NCBI GenBank assembly: GCA_017462035.1
Contig: JAFTRY010000025.1
Coordinates: 1 to 64,000 of the forward strand
From: Clostridia bacterium
Lineage (GTDB): Bacteria; Bacillota; Clostridia; Oscillospirales; CAG-272
Direction: 5' to 3'
DNA: 64,000 bases
The translations under genes were made by a program, and so were the position numbers. Shown piece by piece: positions 59,670 through 64,000 of this stretch. The notes under the pieces are model-generated. The model searched no databases, was not told the DNA's origin, and saw only the letters and a list, made by a program, of their open reading frames with translations. The stretch's first letter is position 1. Each line of letters opens with the position of its first letter.

Positions 59670-59960
59670 ATGCTCCGAGGAATTCATAAAAATATGATCT
59701 GTGTCCAACCTCCTCAAAGTCGGTATTTCGAGACGGTCTGGTTCGTGCTGCGACCCGAATACCGGAAGGATACTGTCCGGGATCGGGATATGATACGGGA
59801 AGCCGGTCGGATTCTTGCCGACAGTGAAAAAAACATTTCCTCCCCCCGAGGGAAGAGCCTTAATTGGGAAGGGCGTGCTCGGCTTCTGTTTTTCGCGGGA
59901 AGCGGCTGTGGGGTAGCCCTTACCTCCCTTTTGTGGCTTTTTATTGCTCTTCTGCGATAG
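59670..59960 (+). CDS. small C-terminally anchored membrane protein, unknown
   Basis: 96 residues from the ATG at 59670 (AAAGGAAG upstream); an ATG at 59694 is the alternative. The soluble part has PQSRYFETVWFVLRPEYR and a charged region RDRDMIREAGRILADSE; one membrane helix (about 70-95) ends the protein. I have no function for it. A hairpin GACTCGCA/TGCGAGTC in its leader (59631-59654) and TATACT near 59608 suggest it is transcribed on its own. Confidence 0.6.
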   Translation: MLRGIHKNMICVQPPQSRYFETVWFVLRPEYRKDTVRDRDMIREAGRILADSEKNISSPRGKSLNWEGRARLLFFAGSGCGVALTSLLWLFIALLR

Positions 59961-60021
59961 CCCTCCTTCGCCTTTTTGGAGGAAGTGTTACCCCCCGCGT
60001 ACCGTCCTTCTTGTAAAACAC

Positions 60022-60050
60022 TTGACAAGAAGGAAAGAATATGTTATAAT
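60022..60050 (+). promoter_or_regulatory. promoter of rnj
   Basis: TTGACA (60022-60027), 17-nt spacer, TATAAT (60045-60050). Confidence 0.88.
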
Positions 60051-60071
60051 ACTTTTAGGTGAAAAATGAAT

Positions 60072-60130
60072 AAAACCTCCCGGGGTCTTTGCAGGGAGCG
60101 GTGCTGCAAAGAATAGGGGAGGTGGTTTTG
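60072..60130 (+). promoter_or_regulatory. structured 5' leader of rnj
   Basis: Within the ~150-nt leader an inner 9-bp stem TCTTTGCAG (60086-60094) with CTGCAAAGA (60104-60112) is enclosed by AAAACC-CCC pairing with GGGG-GGTGGTTTT. The outer arm ends in a short T-run. It could be an attenuator or a site of control by RNase itself; this is an inference. Confidence 0.55.
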
Positions 60131-60208
60131 TGTTGCCCGTCCCACTCAAAACAAAGTCGGAGCAACGATTTACGGACATAATTAAGAAAAAATAAAATAG
60201 GAGAACGT

Positions 60209-61885
60209 ATGCCAAAAAAAGAAAAAAGCAAATTGCGCGTCATTCCTCTGGGCGGTCTGAATGAGATCGGAAAGAATCTGACCGTTCTGGAATACGCTGA
60301 TGACATCATCATCGTCGATTGCGGTCTGGGCTTTCCTGACGAGGATATGTTGGGAATTGACCTGGTCATTCCGGATATTTCCTACCTGGAAGCCAATCGG
60401 GACAAGATTCGGGGGATCGTGCTGACCCACGGACACGAGGACCACATCGGCGCCATTCCTTACTGCCTCCGGCAGATCAATCCCCCCATTTACGGTACAA
60501 AGCTGACCCTTGGGATCATTCAAAATAAGCTCCAGGAGCACGTACTGCCCGTGACACCCTCCTTGAACTGCGTCAGAGCGGGAGATACGGTTCGTCTGGG
60601 TTCCTTCTCCGTGGAATTCATCCACGTGAATCACTCCATTGCTGACGCTTGCTGCCTTGCGATCAATACTCCCGTGGGAACTGTGGTCCATTCAGGTGAC
60701 TTCAAGCTGGATATTACCCCCATCGACGGAGAGATGATGAACCTAACCCGCCTGGGTGAGATCGGAAAAAAGGGAGTTCTGCTTCTGATGTGCGAATCCA
60801 CCAATGCAGAGCGACCCGGCTATACCCCCTCTGAAAAGAAGGTGGGTAAGTCCTTGGAATACATTTTCACCACCAATACCCAGAAGCGAATCGTCATTGC
60901 CACCTTCTCTTCCAACGTTCATCGGGTTCAGCAGATCATCAACGTCAGTGCCCGTCACGGCAGAAAGGTAGCCATTACAGGACGGAGTATGCTGAATATC
61001 ATCGGTGCCGCCGTGGAGCTGGGATATATGACGCTCCCCGAGGGCGTTCTCATTGACATCAATGAGATCAAACGCTTCAAGCCTGAGGAAATCACCCTGA
61101 TCACCACGGGAAGCCAGGGCGAGCCTATGTCTGCCCTCTACCGCATGGCGTTTGGCGATCATTCCCAGATCACTCTGGGTACAAACGACCTGGTGGTTCT
61201 CTCCTCCAGTGCCATTCCCGGCAATGAAAAGCTGGTGGGACGAATCATCAACGAGTTGTCTAAGAATGGCGTGAGCGTGCTTCACGATGCCCTGGTAGAG
61301 GTTCACGTATCGGGACACGCTTGCCAGGAGGAGCTAAAACTGCTGCAAGCCCTGATCAAACCCCGGTATTTCATGCCGGTTCATGGCGAATACCGCCATC
61401 TGGAAGCAAACCGTCAGTTGGCACTGGAGTTGGGAATGGAGGATCGAAACATCTTCATTTCCGATATTGGAAAGGTTCTTGAGGTAGACCGAAAAAGCGC
61501 TAAGTTCGCGGGTACCGTTCCCGCGGGCAAGGTACTGGTAGACGGATACGGCGTGGGCGACGTAGGAAACATTGTGCTACGTGACCGTCGCCACTTAGCC
61601 CAGGACGGCTTAATCGTGGTCGTAGCTACGGTGGATACCGACGCAAGACTGCTTCTTTCTGAGCCGGACGTGGTATCTCGCGGATTTGTTTACGTTCGGG
61701 AATCCGAAGAACTGATGGATGAGATCCGACAGCTGGCGACCCAAGCAATCAGTGATTGCCTGGAACGATGCAAAAACGTAGATCGCATGGAGCTCAAGAC
61801 CTGCGTCAAGGATGCTCTTTCCAAATACCTTTACGCGAAAACCAAGCGGAAGCCCATGGTTTTGCCCGTTATTACAAACATCTGA
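60209..61885 (+). CDS. rnj: ribonuclease J
   Basis: 558 residues with a metallo-beta-lactamase / beta-CASP fold. HGHEDH (His74, His76, Asp78, His79) binds the two zinc ions, and SGDFKLD, the beta-CASP segments (GRSM, GSQGEPMSAL, SSSAIPGNEK) and VHVSGHACQEELK with HGEYRH follow. A C-terminal dimerisation domain completes the protein. It acts as 5' exonuclease and endonuclease in mRNA decay and rRNA maturation. TAGGAG precedes the ATG. Confidence 0.96.
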   Translation: MPKKEKSKLRVIPLGGLNEIGKNLTVLEYADDIIIVDCGLGFPDEDMLGIDLVIPDISYLEANRDKIRGIVLTHGHEDHIGAIPYCLRQINPPIYGTKLTLGIIQNKLQEHVLPVTPSLNCVRAGDTVRLGSFSVEFIHVNHSIADACCLAINTPVGTVVHSGDFKLDITPIDGEMMNLTRLGEIGKKGVLLLMCESTNAERPGYTPSEKKVGKSLEYIFTTNTQKRIVIATFSSNVHRVQQIINVSARHGRKVAITGRSMLNIIGAAVELGYMTLPEGVLIDINEIKRFKPEEITLITTGSQGEPMSALYRMAFGDHSQITLGTNDLVVLSSSAIPGNEKLVGRIINELSKNGVSVLHDALVEVHVSGHACQEELKLLQALIKPRYFMPVHGEYRHLEANRQLALELGMEDRNIFISDIGKVLEVDRKSAKFAGTVPAGKVLVDGYGVGDVGNIVLRDRRHLAQDGLIVVVATVDTDARLLLSEPDVVSRGFVYVRESEELMDEIRQLATQAISDCLERCKNVDRMELKTCVKDALSKYLYAKTKRKPMVLPVITNI

Positions 61886-62084
61886 CGGACACATCGTCGG
61901 ATTTTGATAAATTTTCTTGAAATACCATTAAAATTCATAAACTGTTCATACAATATTCAATCTTTTATCACGGGCAACCAGTATAATAAGAAGGTGATCG
62001 GCTTCGGTGCCGAGAGCCCAAGGAATTTTCAAGCATCAATCGGCGATCCAGCCGAAAATAAAAAAGCAAAGGTGGATTTCTCCC

Positions 62085-63944
62085 ATGGGAAAGTCAAACA
62101 GAATTCGTGCAAACCGAGCAACCGCGAAAGCGCAGTCCAAAGCACTGGGCGTTAAAAAGAAGAGACAGGGTATGCCCAGCTGGCTGATGACCTTGATTAC
62201 CCTTGTAATCACTGTCGCCATCCTACTGACCGTCGTGCTCAGCCTTCTCTCCGCCAACGGTATCTTTGGCAAGATGCGTACTCCTCTTGCTACGGAGAAC
62301 TATAAAATCAACAACAACATGCTGTCCTACTATTTCTATACACAGTATCAAGCCTTCCAGACCGATTATAGCAGCTATCTGAGTTACTTTAGTCTGGATA
62401 CCTCCAAGTCCTTGAAGGATCAGACCTTCGGCGGCGACGGAACCACCACCAACTATGACACCGCTTTTCTGGGAGACTTCTCCGGTACCTGGTTTGATTA
62501 TTTCATGGATCAGACCGTAGAGGGTGCCAAGAGCGTTCTTCTCTTCTGTGAAGAGGCTGACGCGAGAAGCATTACTCTGACAGATGAGGAAAAGCAGGAG
62601 ATCGAGACAGCCATCGACACCATGACCACCACCGCCACCACCTACGGCTATACCTTGAACGCTTACCTTAGTGCCACCTACGGCGCAGGAGTCAAGGTGA
62701 GCGACGTGCGGAAGGCAATGACCTACTCCGCTCTTGCCTCTAAGTGCATGAACACGGTGATGGAAGAATTAGACACCGCCATTACCGATGACCGCGTGGA
62801 AAGCAAGTATAGCGAAAACAAGTTGGATTTCAACGTGGTTGACTATACCTATTACACCTTCCGCGTGGATTATGACGATGTTCTTACCGAAACCTTGGGT
62901 GCCGATGTAAGCGCGGCGGATATGAGTGCTGAACAAAAGGCACAGGTTCTGGATGCTTATCAGAAAGCCGTCAAAAAAGCGAAGGACGATGCCGAACTCC
63001 TGAAGGCAAAGGCTACCGCTGAGGAATTCATGGCATCTATTCTGGATCATGTTTCCCAAGAGGCTTGGGACGATGCCTATGGGGAGCAGACGGTAGAGGA
63101 TGCTGACAAGCCCACTGACGAGGATCTCACCGCGATCAAAACCGCTTTGATCGCTGACGTACTGGCTGAGATCGCCGAGGGGAAGGAAGAGGCTGACGAA
63201 GCTGTAACCATTGAAGAGGGGGCAACCTCCGTTACTGTATACGAAAAGACGGTCACCGCAAACTTTGCCAAGGTGGTAAACACCGTGAAGGAAGAGGTAT
63301 TCTCTACCGTTTCCTCGGCGAAGGAGACCTCCGTCATGGATGCGATCAACTATGCCGAGGAGGACGATTTCTCCGAATGGGCATTTGCTGACGGACGGGT
63401 TGCCGGCGAGAAAACCGTCATCATTACCGGCGACGGCTCCGGAGAGGGCGACGTAACCAATGAAAACGGCTATTCCTACGTAAGTTCTTACTATCTGAGA
63501 GCTCCTCAGTATCGGAACACGGAAAAGACCAGAGACGTGGCGTACATGCTCTTCGGCTCTTCCGATGAGGCTAAGGCAGCTATTGAGAAGCTGTTGGCAA
63601 AGGAGTCCTTGGATCTTGCCGGCTTTGAGGCAATTGCCGCTGAGAGCTCCGCTACCGGAAACACCCACGTTGAAAACTACTATGCGGGACAGATCGGAAG
63701 CGATGCCTTTGACGAGTGGCTCTTCGCTGACGATACCACCGTGGGCAAGGTGTCCGCCGAGCCTATTGCACTGGACGAAAGTACATACGCTGTACTGTTC
63801 TATTACGGAGAGGGCGATGAAAAGTGGCACGTAGACGTGCAGAACACCATTCTTTCCGAGGACTATGACGCGTACTGTAACGCCATGGCTGAGAAGTACC
63901 CCATACAGACCAAGGAAAACACTTGGAAGAAGATCGAGGCATAA
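62085..63944 (+). CDS. membrane-anchored SurA/PrsA-like protein with degenerate parvulin domain
   Basis: 619 residues from the ATG at 62085. A basic N-terminus (MGKSNRIRANRATAKAQSKA) leads to one membrane helix (about 33-56), so the bulk is outside. The first outer part (ENYKINNNMLSYYFYTQYQAF) resembles the SurA N-terminal chaperone domain; a long acidic helical insert follows; residues about 495-600 (RDVAYMLFGSSDEAKAAIEKLLAKESLDLAGFEAIAAE) recall a parvulin fold without clear active-site residues. It is probably an extracytoplasmic folding factor or chaperone. A TATAAT near 61981 has no good -35 partner. Confidence 0.65.
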   Translation: MGKSNRIRANRATAKAQSKALGVKKKRQGMPSWLMTLITLVITVAILLTVVLSLLSANGIFGKMRTPLATENYKINNNMLSYYFYTQYQAFQTDYSSYLSYFSLDTSKSLKDQTFGGDGTTTNYDTAFLGDFSGTWFDYFMDQTVEGAKSVLLFCEEADARSITLTDEEKQEIETAIDTMTTTATTYGYTLNAYLSATYGAGVKVSDVRKAMTYSALASKCMNTVMEELDTAITDDRVESKYSENKLDFNVVDYTYYTFRVDYDDVLTETLGADVSAADMSAEQKAQVLDAYQKAVKKAKDDAELLKAKATAEEFMASILDHVSQEAWDDAYGEQTVEDADKPTDEDLTAIKTALIADVLAEIAEGKEEADEAVTIEEGATSVTVYEKTVTANFAKVVNTVKEEVFSTVSSAKETSVMDAINYAEEDDFSEWAFADGRVAGEKTVIITGDGSGEGDVTNENGYSYVSSYYLRAPQYRNTEKTRDVAYMLFGSSDEAKAAIEKLLAKESLDLAGFEAIAAESSATGNTHVENYYAGQIGSDAFDEWLFADDTTVGKVSAEPIALDESTYAVLFYYGEGDEKWHVDVQNTILSEDYDAYCNAMAEKYPIQTKENTWKKIEA

Positions 63945-63959
63945 CAATAAACTGAATCA

Positions 63960-63997
63960 GGGGGTGTCCGCTTTGGCGACACCCCCATTTTTTAAAA
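63960..63997 (+). terminator. intrinsic terminator
   Basis: GGGGGTGTC pairs with GACACCCCC (63960-63986) and is followed by a T-run; it ends the transcript of the 62085 gene. Confidence 0.92.
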
Positions 63998-64000
63998 TCG

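Noticed and set aside
62769-63947. Minus-strand frame of 392 codons opposite the SurA-like gene
   Set aside because: No RBS, no motif, and it starts beyond the end of the plus-strand gene at a terminator.

Overview
The window reads as chromosomal DNA of an endospore-forming, Gram-positive-type anaerobe of the class Clostridia, probably a gut lineage. The grounds are spoIIE, spoVAD-spoVAE, an AbrB/SpoVT-type regulator with a Spo0A-box-like site in its leader, strong GGAGG ribosome binding sites, TTGACA-17-TATAAT promoters, a T-box leader, RNase J and a short-form HisG with HisZ. Base composition is close to even. No rRNA, tRNA, CRISPR array, prophage or transposase was recognised. The species cannot be named from the sequence alone.

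Layout. 1-3.6 kb: a hairpin-rich repeat, an AraC regulator, and a divergent trio made of a sensory-rhodopsin-transducer-like protein, a metal-site-less M24/creatinase-like protein and a creatininase-family amidohydrolase. 3.7-8.3 kb: a glycan island (GH20-like and GH99/WbsX-like proteins with their own AraC regulator), bracketed by two nearly identical 43-nt hairpins. 8.3-11.6 kb: an array of unlike palindromes, then the operon pduL - SGNH hydrolase - NifU-like scaffold - GGGtGRT protein. 11.8-16.1 kb: a TepA-like ClpP-fold protease, an ECF sigma / membrane partner / VWA lipoprotein module, and secG. 16.2-24 kb: an almost complete histidine operon headed by a TrpR-like regulator (order yerC-Z-G-D-C-B-H-A-F-IE; no histidinol phosphatase). 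24.3-26.9 kb: a small cell-wall-type cluster (pre-ATP-grasp-like protein, aspartate-racemase-type enzyme, MurE-type ligase). 27-29.8 kb: a two-component system. 29.9-36.4 kb: prfB without a frameshift, an oxidoreductase, a 30-residue Cys-rich peptide, the T-box-controlled asnS-asnA pair, and purC. 36.6-42 kb: an RfbH-type dehydratase with a ThDP enzyme (possible branched dideoxysugar pair), a TIM-barrel isomerase and an AI-2E-family permease. 42-56 kb: spoIIE, a likely long operon (comM, three M42 peptidases, a PLP lyase, MBOAT, CDF transporter) flanked on both sides by copies of a multi-hairpin repeat, then spoVAD-spoVAE. 56-64 kb: aldose epimerase, nucleoside phosphorylase, SH3 lipoprotein, AbrB-like regulator, a small membrane protein, rnj and a SurA/PrsA-like anchored protein.

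How the parts work together. The his operon makes histidine from PRPP and probably senses supply through its TrpR-like first gene. asnS and asnA respond together to uncharged tRNA-Asn, which couples asparagine synthesis to its charging. The sporulation genes, the AbrB-like regulator and possible Spo0A sites form a developmental layer. The least explained pieces are the transducer-like/pseudo-M24/creatininase trio, the GGGtGRT-NifU operon, the RfbH-ThDP pair, the pre-ATP-grasp/racemase/MurE cluster, and the hairpin repeat families. One of those repeats carries a hairpin that is exactly inverted between its two copies.
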